A stretch of 64,000 nt of DNA from Pandoraea aquatica (GTDB lineage: Bacteria; Pseudomonadota; Gammaproteobacteria; Burkholderiales; Burkholderiaceae), in the NCBI RefSeq assembly GCF_902459565.1, contig NZ_CABPSN010000006.1, forward strand, positions 124,001 to 188,000, written 5' to 3'. Position numbers and translations under genes: made by a program. Positions 44,091 to 53,294 of the stretch are shown piece after piece; the stretch's first letter is position 1; every line of letters begins with the position of its first letter. The notes below the pieces were generated by a model. The model ran no database searches, was not told the DNA's origin, and saw only the letters and a program-made list of their open reading frames with translations.

Positions 44091-44173
44091 CACGCCCCGC
44101 CCCAACACAACGCAACGCTTTCTCATGACACCGGTGCCGGCGCTGTGTCCGGCCCCCACTGACAGACCAGAAC

Positions 44174-45664
44174 ATGACGACCTCTCAATTCGACTCTCGC
44201 CCGGGCGGCGATGCTGGCCGGATGTCCGGTGGCAACGCGACTTCCGAGACCTCGACAGTCTCGGCGTCCGGCGCCCGTGACGCCTTGCGGACTTCGACAC
44301 TCACCCAGCAGGACATCGCCCGGCGGCTCGACCGTCTGCCGGTGTCGCGTTTTCACCTGACGGTGCTCGTTGTCGCGGCGCTCTCGCTGTTCTTCGATAC
44401 GCTCGACACGGTCATCACCGGCTTCGTCCTGGCGACGTTGCGACCGTTATGGGGATTCGATGCGGCCACCATCGGTGTGATCTCAGCCATCGGTCTGGGC
44501 GGTTATCTGGTGGGGTCTGCGCTGGCCGGTTTTGCTGCCGACCGGTACGGCCGCAAGAAAATGATCATGCTCACGCTGGTGCTGTATTCGCTGTTTTCGG
44601 CGTCGCGCGGACTGGTCAATGACGTGTGGTCGTTTGCCGCATTGAACTTCTTCACGTGGCTGTTCGTGGGTGCGGAGAGTTCGATCGTGCCGCCCTACCT
44701 GGCGGAACTCTGGCCGACACGCGTGCGTGGCAAGCTCGGGGGCTGGATGATGGGCTTCTTCGCGCTCGGGATTGCCGTGTCGCCGATCTGGGCGCTGAAC
44801 ATCATCCCGCATTGGGGCTGGCGCGCCGCGCTCTTTCTGACGTTGCCCTTCGCCATCGTCGTCGGACTGATGCGTTCGGGCCTGCCCGAGTCGCCGCGCT
44901 GGCTGCTGCGTCGCGGGCGCGCGGCCGAAGCCGAAGCCGTGCTGGCGTCGATCGAGCAGCGCGTGGGACGTCGCCTGCCGGATGAAGCCGTCGTGTCGAG
45001 CAGTGTGGGGACAGCCTCGGCAGTCAAAGCCACGCCCGCGAAGGCATGGCGCGCACGCGATCTGCTCAGCCCGCGCTTTCGCAAGGTGACGCTGATGCTG
45101 TGGGCCGCATGGTTTGCCGAATACGGCGTGCTCTACACATTCATGACGTTCGTGCCGACGCTGCTTGCGATGGAGGGCTTCAGTATCGTCAAGTCCTTCG
45201 AGTTCTCGATTGCGATCTACGCGTCGGTCATTCCGGGCTATGTATTCGGCGGGTACGTGGTCGACTGGCTCGACCGCAAGCCGACGGCCATCCTTGCCTT
45301 CATCGGCACGGCCATCTTCGGTACGTTGTTCGGCTTGTCGACGACATCCACCACGCTCATGGTGTTCGGCGGACTGACGTCGTTCTGTCTGGCGCTCGGC
45401 TCGACCGCCATATACAGCTACACGCCCGAACTGTATCCGACGGAGATTCGTGCGACGGGGATGGGTCTCGCATCGGCATGGGGGCGCGCCGGGGCGATTC
45501 TGTTGCTTCTGGTCTTCGGCATCTTCGCCGTGCTCAAAGGCAAGCTCTTCGTGTTCGTGATCAGCGACGTGATTCTGTTGGCGGCGGCGATCTGCATTGC
45601 GCTTTTCGGCCCATCGACCAAAGGCCGGTCGCTCGAAGACGCCTCCACGGGCGGGTCGGACTAA
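44174..45664 (+). CDS. MFS transporter, metabolite:H+ symporter-like
   Basis: 496 residues with a soluble N-terminal stretch of about 50 residues, then twelve helices. The cytoplasmic motif is GFAADRYGRKKMIMLTLVLYSL, and LPESPRWLLRRGRAAEAEAVL lies in the central loop as in the sugar-porter/aromatic-acid branch. VLYTFMTFVPTLLAMEGFS and YTPELYPTEIRATGMG follow in the second half. It is 83 bases behind the amidohydrolase and probably imports its substrate. The stop codon overlaps the convergent response regulator gene by four bases. Confidence 0.87.
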   Translation: MTTSQFDSRPGGDAGRMSGGNATSETSTVSASGARDALRTSTLTQQDIARRLDRLPVSRFHLTVLVVAALSLFFDTLDTVITGFVLATLRPLWGFDAATIGVISAIGLGGYLVGSALAGFAADRYGRKKMIMLTLVLYSLFSASRGLVNDVWSFAALNFFTWLFVGAESSIVPPYLAELWPTRVRGKLGGWMMGFFALGIAVSPIWALNIIPHWGWRAALFLTLPFAIVVGLMRSGLPESPRWLLRRGRAAEAEAVLASIEQRVGRRLPDEAVVSSSVGTASAVKATPAKAWRARDLLSPRFRKVTLMLWAAWFAEYGVLYTFMTFVPTLLAMEGFSIVKSFEFSIAIYASVIPGYVFGGYVVDWLDRKPTAILAFIGTAIFGTLFGLSTTSTTLMVFGGLTSFCLALGSTAIYSYTPELYPTEIRATGMGLASAWGRAGAILLLLVFGIFAVLKGKLFVFVISDVILLAAAICIALFGPSTKGRSLEDASTGGSD

Positions 45665-46374
45665 CTCTCCGATTGTGCGCGCACGTCGAGCATATAGCCT
45701 TCGCCTCGAATCGTGCGCAGCAAGCGCGGCTCCTTGATGTCTTCGCGCAGTTTGTGCCGCAGCCTCGAAATCTGGACATCGATGCTGCGGTCGAACGCGT
45801 CGATGGACTTCCCCCGCGCCGTATCCATCAGGTACTCACGACTGAGCACACGCCCCGGTGCGGAAAGAAAAGCGTTGAGCAACCGGAACTCTGCGTTCGA
45901 GAGCGGGATGACGGTGTTGTCCGGCGCGATGAGATGGCGGCCGATCAAACTCAGTCGCCATCCCGCAAACTTCCGCTCGTCCTTCTGTTCTGTCGCCGAT
46001 CTCGCCTGCGCTTTCGTGCGACGCAGAATCGTCTGGATTCGCGCGACCAGTTCGCGCGGCTCGAACGGCTTCACGACATAGTCGTCCGCCCCCAGTTCAA
46101 GCCCCACGATCCGGTCGGTCATCTCGCCGCGCGCCGTGAGCATGATGATCGGGATGTCCGACGTCGTGCGCAGCTCCCGACATAGCGTCAGGCCGTCGCT
46201 GTCCGGCAGCATCAGGTCGAGCACGACGATGTCCACATCGCTGTGCGCCAGCACCCGGTGCATCTCCTCGCCGTTGGCCGCCTGCATGCAGGTCATGCCG
46301 AAGTCGGCAAGGCAATCGCAAAGCAGACTGCGGATCTGCGCATCGTCATCGACGACAAGTACGTGCGTTGCCAT
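45661..46374 (-). CDS. OmpR-family response regulator
   Basis: 237 residues: receiver domain with phosphoacceptor D53 (VLDLMLPD), D10-D11, and VKPFEP; a short linker; then a winged-helix DNA-binding domain (LSNAEFRLLNAFLSAPGRVLSREYLMD, RSIDVQISRLRHKL, RGEGYML). No histidine kinase lies next to it. The only candidate partner in the window is the kinase at 57.6-58.6 kb, across the TonB and peptide-catabolism genes. It is divergent from the tonB cassette, which is a possible target. Confidence 0.93.
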   Translation of the reverse strand: MATHVLVVDDDAQIRSLLCDCLADFGMTCMQAANGEEMHRVLAHSDVDIVVLDLMLPDSDGLTLCRELRTTSDIPIIMLTARGEMTDRIVGLELGADDYVVKPFEPRELVARIQTILRRTKAQARSATEQKDERKFAGWRLSLIGRHLIAPDNTVIPLSNAEFRLLNAFLSAPGRVLSREYLMDTARGKSIDAFDRSIDVQISRLRHKLREDIKEPRLLRTIRGEGYMLDVRAQSES

Positions 46375-46660
46375 GATCGTTTTCCTTTTCTAGTCTCCGG
46401 CACGTCGGGGCATTCCCCCTGCATTTCCCCCACGTGCGGTGTCTCCATGCCCCGATTATCCGCGAGGAACGTTCAGACATTCTTGCGGCATTGTTGCAGT
46501 CCTGAAACATTTGGCGCACAGACCTATTCGTCAACTGCGCGTCGCCTTCGCATCGTCCGCGCTATGTATCAATCCCGATACAAAGTCGAGATGAACCAGA
46601 AATACCCGCGCCGTAACGTGACTCCACACAAGACATAAGCAGGCAGGAGACACGTAGTCC

Positions 46661-47296
46661 ATGAATTACGCCCAACCCAAACCGCCCGCCCGGAGAATGC
46701 TCGGTATCGGCGTTGCACTGCTGCTGCACGCCCTGATTCTGTACGCCCTGCTCAGTGGACTCGCCACCCGGGTCGCGACGATCATCCAGGCACCCATTGA
46801 GACACGCATCATCGAGGAGATCAAACCGCCTCCTCCGCCGCCCCCGCCACCGCCGGTGAAGAAGATCTCGCCCGCGCCGCGCCCCGTCGTCCAGCCCAAG
46901 GCTTACGTGCCGCCGCCCGAAGTGCAGGTCCAGACCGCGCCACAGCCGAACGCCATCGTCGCGCAGGCCGACAAACCCGTCGAGACCGCTCCGGTCGCGC
47001 CGCCCGCACCGCCGAGCAAGCCCGTGCCCGCCAACGTCGGCGTCGTCTGCCCGAACTCTGCCCAAGTGCGCGCCGCCATCCGGTATCCGCGTGAAGCCCA
47101 GCGCGACAACATCACGGGCAGCGTGCTCGTCGAGTTCGTGGTCGGCACTGACGGACAGATCAAACAGCTTCGCGTCGTCCGTTCGGCCGCACCGGTGCTC
47201 GATCGTGCCGCCGAGAACGCCGTACGCCAGTTCCAGTGCGTTGCACAAGGACAGGAGGTCCGTGTGCAAGTCCCGTTCGATTTCCAACTCAATTGA
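46661..47296 (+). CDS. tonB: TonB energy transducer
   Basis: 211 residues: an N-terminal membrane helix (LGIGVALLLHALILYALLSGL), a proline-rich periplasmic spacer (eleven prolines in a row near residues 56-66, then KKISPAPRP), and a C-terminal TonB domain (RYPREAQRDNITGSVLVEFVVGTDGQI, VDRAAENAVRQFQC). It transfers proton-motive force to outer-membrane receptors. It heads an operon with exbB and two exbD genes, and the receptor it serves is likely the one at 54.9 kb. A run of ribosome-site purines precedes it (AGCAGGCAGGAGAC). Confidence 0.95.
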   Translation: MNYAQPKPPARRMLGIGVALLLHALILYALLSGLATRVATIIQAPIETRIIEEIKPPPPPPPPPPVKKISPAPRPVVQPKAYVPPPEVQVQTAPQPNAIVAQADKPVETAPVAPPAPPSKPVPANVGVVCPNSAQVRAAIRYPREAQRDNITGSVLVEFVVGTDGQIKQLRVVRSAAPVLDRAAENAVRQFQCVAQGQEVRVQVPFDFQLN

Positions 47297-47348
47297 GGCT
47301 GTCCTCAACAGCCCAACTTCCACCCTGATTTACGTCAAGGAGACAACC

Positions 47349-48170
47349 ATGTTTCAGTTCCAATCTCGCGTCACATCACGTGCACGCGGTCTCGCGGTCC
47401 CGATGGCCGTGGTATCGATGATGACGGCATTTGCGTCGCTCAGCGCGCATGCCGCCACCACGGTGACGAACCCCTACGGTCTCGAAGCCCTCTGGGAAGG
47501 CGGCGACATGATCGCTCGCGGGACCTTGCTTATCCTCGTGATCATGTCGATGGGGAGCTGGTACATCATCGTCGCCAAGCTGCTCGAACAGGCCAAGGTG
47601 CTGCGCCGGGCGCGTGCGGCGGAGCAGAAGTTCTGGGGTGCGTCGTCGCTCTCCGAAGGCGTGCGCTCGCTTGATGAGGGCAGCCCGTTTCGCTTCATCG
47701 CCGAAACCGGCTTGTCGGCGCGCGATCACCATCACGGCGCGCTGCTCGAACAGGTCGATCTGAATACCTGGGTGGCCACCGCCATCGAACGCTCCATGAC
47801 AGGCGTGTCGAATCGCCTCCAGGACGGGCTGTCGTTCCTGGGCACGGTCGGCTCGACGGCACCGTTCGTTGGCCTCTTCGGCACGGTGTGGGGTATCTAT
47901 CACGCGCTCACCGCCATCGGCATTGCCGGTCAGGCGTCCATCGACAAGGTGGCGGGGCCGGTCGGCGAAGCGCTGATCATGACGGCGATCGGTCTGGCCG
48001 TGGCCGTGCCTGCGGTGCTGGGCTACAACTGGCTCGTGCGTCGCAACAAGGCCGTGATGGAGCGCGTGCGCGAGTTCGGCAGCGAACTGCACAACGTGCT
48101 GCTCACGGGCAAGACGACCGCGTCGGCCATCGTAGCGACACGCACCTCGCAAGTCGCTCGCGTGGGGTGA
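47349..48170 (+). CDS. exbB: ExbB/TolQ-family proton channel protein
   Basis: 273 residues from the ATG at 47349 (AAGGAG ahead). An N-terminal signal-like segment (AVVSMMTAFASLSAHA) is followed by three helices of the MotA/TolQ/ExbB domain: GTLLILVIMSMGSWYIIVAKL, GLSFLGTVGSTAPFVGLFGTVWGIYHAL and ALIMTAIGLAVAVPAVLGYNW. ExbB with ExbD uses the proton gradient to energise TonB. The N-terminal extension with a predicted cleavable signal is typical of the longer ExbB type in alpha- and betaproteobacteria. Confidence 0.95.
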   Translation: MFQFQSRVTSRARGLAVPMAVVSMMTAFASLSAHAATTVTNPYGLEALWEGGDMIARGTLLILVIMSMGSWYIIVAKLLEQAKVLRRARAAEQKFWGASSLSEGVRSLDEGSPFRFIAETGLSARDHHHGALLEQVDLNTWVATAIERSMTGVSNRLQDGLSFLGTVGSTAPFVGLFGTVWGIYHALTAIGIAGQASIDKVAGPVGEALIMTAIGLAVAVPAVLGYNWLVRRNKAVMERVREFGSELHNVLLTGKTTASAIVATRTSQVARVG

Positions 48171-48174
48171 TGCC

Positions 48175-48609
48175 ATGGCGATGACCCTACCCAGTGGGGA
48201 TGGTGGCGCAGAACACGACGAGGTCATGGCGACGATCAACACGACGCCGCTCGTCGACGTGATGCTGGTGTTGCTGATCATCTTCCTGATCACCATTCCC
48301 GTGGTCTCGCACACCGTGCCGGTCACGCTGCCCAAGGAAGCGGTGCAACCGCTGCAAACCACGCCCCAGAACGTTGTCCTCGCCGTCACCCACGATGGCG
48401 AGGTGTATTGGGACGAGCGACGCATGCCCGACGCCGCGACGCTGCTGGAGAAGCTCAAGGCGGTCGCCGTGCTGACCCCGCAGCCCGAAGTCCATATTCG
48501 CGGCGACCTCGATGCGCGTTATGCGGCCATTGGACGCGTTGTCCTCATGTGCCAGCGAGCCGGCATCGCCAAGGTCGACTTCATTACCGAAGCGCCGCCG
48601 CGTCAATAG
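48175..48609 (+). CDS. exbD: ExbD proton-channel partner, first copy
   Basis: 144 residues with one membrane helix near the N-terminus (TTPLVDVMLVLLIIFLITIPVV), containing the conserved aspartate D28 essential for proton flow, and a periplasmic C-terminal domain (LPKEAVQPLQTTP, HIRGDLDARYAAIGRVVLMCQRAGI). It begins five bases after exbB and is one of two consecutive ExbD genes with only moderate similarity to each other outside the helix. Confidence 0.94.
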   Translation: MAMTLPSGDGGAEHDEVMATINTTPLVDVMLVLLIIFLITIPVVSHTVPVTLPKEAVQPLQTTPQNVVLAVTHDGEVYWDERRMPDAATLLEKLKAVAVLTPQPEVHIRGDLDARYAAIGRVVLMCQRAGIAKVDFITEAPPRQ

Positions 48610-48640
48610 CGCGAGACGCGCACCACCCCAGGAGACTGCC

Positions 48641-49069
48641 ATGGCCATGACCATGCCATCGGGCGCTGGCGAGAACAGCGACATCATGGTGGAGATCAAT
48701 ACGACGCCGCTCATCGACGTCATGTTGGTGCTGCTGATCATGCTGATCCTCACCATCCCGATCCAGACGCATGCCGTCAAACTCGACATGCCCACGCCTT
48801 CCAATGCCGCGCCACCCGCGCCGCCACTCGTCGTACAGGTCGACGTCGACGCCAGCGGTGTCGTGGCGTGGGACGGCTCGCCGCTTGCCGACCGCGCGCA
48901 ACTGGAAACCCGGCTCACCGAAGCCGCGACGTCCACGCCGCCCACCGAGCTGCACCTGCGGGCCGACGCACAAGCGCCCTACCGGGCGGTCGCGATGGTC
49001 ATGGCGTCCGCGCAAAAGCTGGGCGTGACCCGCATCGGCCTCGTCGGCAACGAGCGATTCGCGCAATGA
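48641..49069 (+). CDS. exbD: ExbD proton-channel partner, second copy
   Basis: 142 residues from the ATG at 48641 (AGGAG ahead). The helix TTPLIDVMLVLLIMLILTIPI carries the conserved aspartate D26; the periplasmic domain (HLRADAQAPYRAVAMVMASAQKLGV) differs markedly from the first copy. Two tandem ExbD proteins with one ExbB are known in other TonB systems, where both are needed for some receptors. It ends the TonB energising set. Confidence 0.94.
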   Translation: MAMTMPSGAGENSDIMVEINTTPLIDVMLVLLIMLILTIPIQTHAVKLDMPTPSNAAPPAPPLVVQVDVDASGVVAWDGSPLADRAQLETRLTEAATSTPPTELHLRADAQAPYRAVAMVMASAQKLGVTRIGLVGNERFAQ

Positions 49070-49145
49070 GCGCCCCGGCTGGCCGTCAGTTGCCTCACGC
49101 GCTGACGCGTTAGCCGCCCCACTCGCCCTAATACTGGGACTACAC

Positions 49146-50525
49146 ATGCTGGAAACGAACACCGATACACCGGGGAAGCCGGGGCAGGCGGGGTACGCCA
49201 CCACGGCGCGCCGCGCGCGGTATGCGGGGGTCGGCGCGTGGCTCGGGCTTTTTGCCCTCGTCGTCGTGACCTTCTTTGCCAACGTGGACCGCCAGATGCT
49301 GGTGCTTCTGGCCGAACTCATCCGCGCCGAATTCGGCCTTGCCGACATTCAGGTCGGGCTGTTGCAGGGCGCCGGTATCGCGCTCTTCGCCGGCGCGGCC
49401 GCGATCCCCATCGGGTGGCTGGCGGACCGGATGGACCGGCGTGCCGTGCTGGCGCTTTGCATCCTGCTCTGGAGTGCGGCGACAGCCGCGTGCGGACTGG
49501 CGACCGGCTTCTGGACGCTCTTCATCGCCTCCATCGGTCTGGGCCTCGGCGAAGCGGGACTCATGCCGATCATCTACGGCTTGCTGCCCGACCTCTTTCC
49601 GGCACGACAGCGCATCCTCGCCAACTCCGTCTTCGCCATGGTGAATCTGTTGAGCGCAGGCGCAGGCATGGCGCTCGGCGGGCTCCTGATTCAAGGGATC
49701 GATACGCTGCACGCCACGCTGCCCTTCGGGCTGGCCAGCACGTCTGCGTGGCGGATTGCGTTCTTCGCCGTGGCCGTGCCTGCGCCGTTGCTGGTGCTGA
49801 TCGTTGCGATGATTCGTCCGCATTACGCACATTCGGCGCATTCGGACGTCCCCTCCCCGACCGGTGAGACGGTGGCACCAGGGCTGGCGGCCGGTGAGTA
49901 CTTCCGTCGCGAGATGCCGATGATGCTTCGCTTCTTCGGGGCTATCGCACTGATCAATATGGCGTTCGCCGGGATCACGAGCTGGATGCCGGTCGTCGCC
50001 GTGCGCTTCTTCGGCGCAACGCCCGCGACCGCCGGTGCCGGACTCGGCAGCGCCGCCATGGTGGGCAGCGTGATCGGGTGCGTACTCGGCTGGCTCGTTG
50101 CACGTCGCCTCACCGCCCGACTCGGCGTGCTCGCGCCGCTGCGTGTCTGCGAGTGGGGCGCGCTGGGGGCCTGCGTCGTCAGCTTCGGCTATCTGATCGC
50201 GCCGTCCGTGTCGTACGTCTACCTTCTCTTCGGCGCGCAGTTCATGTGTGTCGTCGCCGGGATGATCATGTTCCCGGGCCTGATGCAGAGCATCTGTCCG
50301 CCGTATCTGCGCTCACGCGTAGCGGCCATCGGCGTGCTGACGACGGTGCTGATGCAGTCCGGCAGCCCCGTCGCTATCGGACTGATGTCGGATCACCTGC
50401 ACGGCACCGCCTCTGGCCTGATCTGGGCCATCGTGGCCGTCGCGTTGTCCGGCTTCATCGTCGCCTGCCTCCTGATGCGCAGCGCCGCCAACGCCGTGCG
50501 CCTCGCCATCGAACGTTACGCATAA
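49146..50525 (+). CDS. MFS transporter
   Basis: 459 residues with about twelve helices. The first-half motif is GWLADRMDRRAVLALCILLWSAATAACGLATGF, with GLGLGEAGLMPIIYGLLPDLFPARQR in helices 4-5 as in anion/glycerol-phosphate-type carriers. It begins 76 bases behind the second exbD and 6 bases ahead of the dipeptide epimerase, so it likely carries short peptides or amino acids released in the periplasm into the cytoplasm. Substrate inferred only from context. Confidence 0.88.
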   Translation: MLETNTDTPGKPGQAGYATTARRARYAGVGAWLGLFALVVVTFFANVDRQMLVLLAELIRAEFGLADIQVGLLQGAGIALFAGAAAIPIGWLADRMDRRAVLALCILLWSAATAACGLATGFWTLFIASIGLGLGEAGLMPIIYGLLPDLFPARQRILANSVFAMVNLLSAGAGMALGGLLIQGIDTLHATLPFGLASTSAWRIAFFAVAVPAPLLVLIVAMIRPHYAHSAHSDVPSPTGETVAPGLAAGEYFRREMPMMLRFFGAIALINMAFAGITSWMPVVAVRFFGATPATAGAGLGSAAMVGSVIGCVLGWLVARRLTARLGVLAPLRVCEWGALGACVVSFGYLIAPSVSYVYLLFGAQFMCVVAGMIMFPGLMQSICPPYLRSRVAAIGVLTTVLMQSGSPVAIGLMSDHLHGTASGLIWAIVAVALSGFIVACLLMRSAANAVRLAIERYA

Positions 50526-50531
50526 GCGCCC

Positions 50532-51548
50532 ATGACGATTCCCTGCACCCTTTCCGTTCGCATCGAACGGTGGCCGCTGGCCACGCCCTTCCACATCTCG
50601 GGTCATACGGTCGATGCGGCCGAAGTCCTGGTCGTCTCACTCAGGTCGGCACAGTGCCGAGGCCGGGGAGAAGCCGCCGGCGTCTACTACCGGCACGAAA
50701 CGCCGGAAAGCATGGCCGAACAGATTGCCGCCGTCCGTGCCGACATCGAGCGCGGCATCTCCCGTGAAGACCTCATCTCGCTGTTACCTGCCGGTGGCGC
50801 GAGAAATGCCGTCGATGCCGCGCTATGGTCGCTGGCCGCCCAGCGGTGCGGCATGACGGTGGCACGGCTGTCCGGACGTGCACGCCTGCGCCCGCTGCGC
50901 ACGTCGCTCACGGTCGGGGTCGATTCGGCGGAGGCGATGGCGGATGCGGCTCGTCGCTATACGGGCGCGACGACGTTGAAGATCAAGCTGGACGGTAACG
51001 CGCTCGACGCTGAGCGCCTCGTCGCGATTCGCAAGGCTTGCCCCGAAGTCGCACTGGCCGTGGACGCCAATCAGGGCTGGACGCCAGACCACATGCACCG
51101 GATGCTGCCGGTCTTGCAGCAAGTCGGCGTCGACCTGCTCGAACAGCCGTTGCCCGTGGGCAAGGACGAATGCCTCGAATCGATGTCGTACCCGATTCGT
51201 CTCGCGGCCGACGAATCGTTTCAGGATCTGAGCGATCTCGCCGCCGTCGCGCGCCGGTATGACGTCGTCAACATCAAGCTCGACAAGTGCGGTGGCCTCA
51301 CTCGTGCGCTGTCGCTCGTCGCGCCGATTCGCGATCTCGGTCTGTCGGTCATGGTCGGATGCATGCCCTGCACCTCGCTCGGTCTGGCACCGGCCTACCT
51401 CCTCGGGCAGGTCTGCGACCGCGTCGATCTCGACGGTCCCTGCTTTCTGGCCGAGGACCGCTCGCCTGCGTTCCAGTACCGGAACGGGTACGTACTCGGG
51501 CCTGACAGCTTGTGGGGCATCGACGATGCCGAACGGATCGCAACGTGA
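50532..51548 (+). CDS. Dipeptide epimerase (L-Ala-D/L-Glu epimerase-like, enolase superfamily)
   Basis: 338 residues of the enolase superfamily. Catalytic bases K150-x-K152 and K249 flank the metal ligands D178, E204 and D227. DLDGP near residue 300 is the D-x-D motif that binds the free amino group of a dipeptide, a hallmark of dipeptide epimerases over other members. It inverts the C-terminal residue of a dipeptide in the cytoplasm. It lies between the MFS carrier (six-base gap) and a D-aminopeptidase-like hydrolase (15-base gap), which together would convert and cleave D-containing dipeptides. Confidence 0.9.
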   Translation: MTIPCTLSVRIERWPLATPFHISGHTVDAAEVLVVSLRSAQCRGRGEAAGVYYRHETPESMAEQIAAVRADIERGISREDLISLLPAGGARNAVDAALWSLAAQRCGMTVARLSGRARLRPLRTSLTVGVDSAEAMADAARRYTGATTLKIKLDGNALDAERLVAIRKACPEVALAVDANQGWTPDHMHRMLPVLQQVGVDLLEQPLPVGKDECLESMSYPIRLAADESFQDLSDLAAVARRYDVVNIKLDKCGGLTRALSLVAPIRDLGLSVMVGCMPCTSLGLAPAYLLGQVCDRVDLDGPCFLAEDRSPAFQYRNGYVLGPDSLWGIDDAERIAT

Positions 51549-51563
51549 TTCAGGAGGATTGCC

Positions 51564-53231
51564 GTGTCAGCACGCGTGCCCTTTGACGACGAGGCCCTCA
51601 TCGCGCTATTCGAACCGTTCAACCGAAGCGACGCACCCGGTGTCGTCGTCGGCGCGGCCATCGATGGAAAGATTGTGTTACGCCGCGCCTTCGGGATGGC
51701 GAACGTTGGACTCGGCATGGCCCTCGATGCGCGGACTCGACTGCGTATCGGGTCGACGACGAAGCACATGGCTTGCCTTGCCGCCCTGTTGCTTCAGGAG
51801 GCTGGAGCGCTCGATATCGATGCGCCCATCCGCCGATACTTGCCGGAACTGACGGGCATCGCCGGTGAGCCGACGCTGCGCTCGTTCATGCACCACACCA
51901 GCGGCCAGCGCTGCGCGCTCGACATCTCGCTGCTCACCAACGGATTGGCAGTGCCGCAGGCAGGCTATCTGCTCGATATTCAGCACCGACAGACCCACGT
52001 CAACTTCCCCGCAGGGGCGCGGATGATGTACTGCAACGGCGGCTACCACCTGATGTCGCTGGCCATCGAACGTGTCAGCGGACAATCGTTCGCGTCGTTC
52101 CTTACGTCCGAAATCTTCGAACCGCTGGGCATGAGCGATACGTTCTGCCTGCCCGACGATTTCCGGATTCGAAACCGCATGGCCGCATGCCATGTGAAGC
52201 GCAGCGACGGGATATATGAACGGGGTCTGTTCCCTTCGCGCGAAATACTCGGCGAAGGCTGCGTCGTCTCCAGCGTGGACGACATGCTGCGATGGTGCGC
52301 CCACCTGCGCGGCGAAAAGTCAGTCGGCAATCGCACCACCTGGGAAGCGATGTTCTCGTCGCCCATGTTCTCCAGCGGACTGCGCAGCGATTACATGATG
52401 GGGCTGAAGCGCACGCAGTATCGCGGGTGCGAACTGATCCACCATGCGGGCGGTGTCGTTGGGGGAACGTGCCAGATGTTGTGCGTGCCTGAGTACGGCG
52501 TCGACATCGTGTTGTTGAGTAACGGTGCCATCCCGGCACCCGTCGCGTTTTCGCTGCGCATGCTCGACATCCTGCTGGCCGACCGGATGCAGGCGTATCC
52601 GGTGCCAACGCCCGCGCAAATACTCTCGTCTTCCGCGCTAGCGGGCACCTATCGCGAAGTGAATGGAGACGTCGTGTACGACATCGTCGAACGTAACGGC
52701 GCGATGACGCTCGGCGGTCCGCTCGAACCGAGCATCTCGTCGCTGTACGAGCTTGACGCGCGAGATGACGGCCCTCGCGAATTCGCGCTGGAGTCGAGCG
52801 GCGACGGGACATTCCGGTTGCGGTGGGGCACCGATCCCTCGCACCTGCACATCACGCATTGCGGCCACACGGCAATCTATCGCCGCATCGAAACGCCAGC
52901 GAGGATCAGCGCAGAAGATATCGAGGCCTTGTGCGGCGCTTATCTCAGTGAAGAAGCAGACGCTTGCGCGACGTTGCGCCCTTCGACGCTGGATCATCGG
53001 ACGGACACAGACATCGACGTCGTCATGTCGCTGGTGATCGCGGGAAAGGCAGGAGAATGCGCCTATGACGTCTTCCCCGTCGACATCGACCTCCTCCGCT
53101 TCTCTCCGAGTGAGCCGAATGCCATGCTAACGGGAACGATTGCGATCGTCAGGCACCCGGACACCGGGCTTGTGGCGGGGATCTCTGTCAGCACCCTCCG
53201 AACGCGAAACCTTCGATTCGGAAAGTCCTGA
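51564..53231 (+). CDS. Serine hydrolase, D-aminopeptidase-like (class C beta-lactamase fold), copy 1
   Basis: 555 residues starting at a GTG with AGGAGG ahead. The penicillin-recognising fold has S64-x-x-K67 (GSTTKH), Y156-C-N158 and H294-A-G296. This set is close to that of Ochrobactrum D-aminopeptidase (Ser62, Lys65, Tyr153, His287). The C-terminal 200 residues form extra beta domains also seen in DAP, which gate the active site. It removes N-terminal D-residues or hydrolyses related amides. No signal peptide is visible, so it is cytoplasmic. It is the last gene of the tonB operon. Confidence 0.88.
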   Translation: MSARVPFDDEALIALFEPFNRSDAPGVVVGAAIDGKIVLRRAFGMANVGLGMALDARTRLRIGSTTKHMACLAALLLQEAGALDIDAPIRRYLPELTGIAGEPTLRSFMHHTSGQRCALDISLLTNGLAVPQAGYLLDIQHRQTHVNFPAGARMMYCNGGYHLMSLAIERVSGQSFASFLTSEIFEPLGMSDTFCLPDDFRIRNRMAACHVKRSDGIYERGLFPSREILGEGCVVSSVDDMLRWCAHLRGEKSVGNRTTWEAMFSSPMFSSGLRSDYMMGLKRTQYRGCELIHHAGGVVGGTCQMLCVPEYGVDIVLLSNGAIPAPVAFSLRMLDILLADRMQAYPVPTPAQILSSSALAGTYREVNGDVVYDIVERNGAMTLGGPLEPSISSLYELDARDDGPREFALESSGDGTFRLRWGTDPSHLHITHCGHTAIYRRIETPARISAEDIEALCGAYLSEEADACATLRPSTLDHRTDTDIDVVMSLVIAGKAGECAYDVFPVDIDLLRFSPSEPNAMLTGTIAIVRHPDTGLVAGISVSTLRTRNLRFGKS

Positions 53232-53245
53232 GCGAGTCCTGAGCG
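53227..53245. repeat. Tandem 11-bp duplication over a stop codon
   Basis: GTCCTGAGCGA is followed by a second near-identical GTCCTGAGCG copy right at the end of the hydrolase gene, so the stop TGA occurs twice. It does not alter the product. It marks a recent slippage event. Confidence 0.6.
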
Positions 53246-53258
53246 CTAACGTCAAACA

Positions 53259-53284
53259 GGGAGGGTGCCCGAAAGGCCCCTCCC
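53259..53284. terminator. Probable bidirectional terminator between convergent hydrolases
   Basis: GGGAGGG (53259-53265) pairs with CCCTCCC (53278-53284) around a 12-base loop, in the 63-base gap between the two convergent hydrolase genes. Confidence 0.65.
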
Positions 53285-53294
53285 CGCTTCGTCG

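Noticed and set aside
47376-48458. Leftward 360-codon frame opposite exbB and exbD
   Set aside because: Antisense shadow; exbB and exbD are unmistakable on the other strand.
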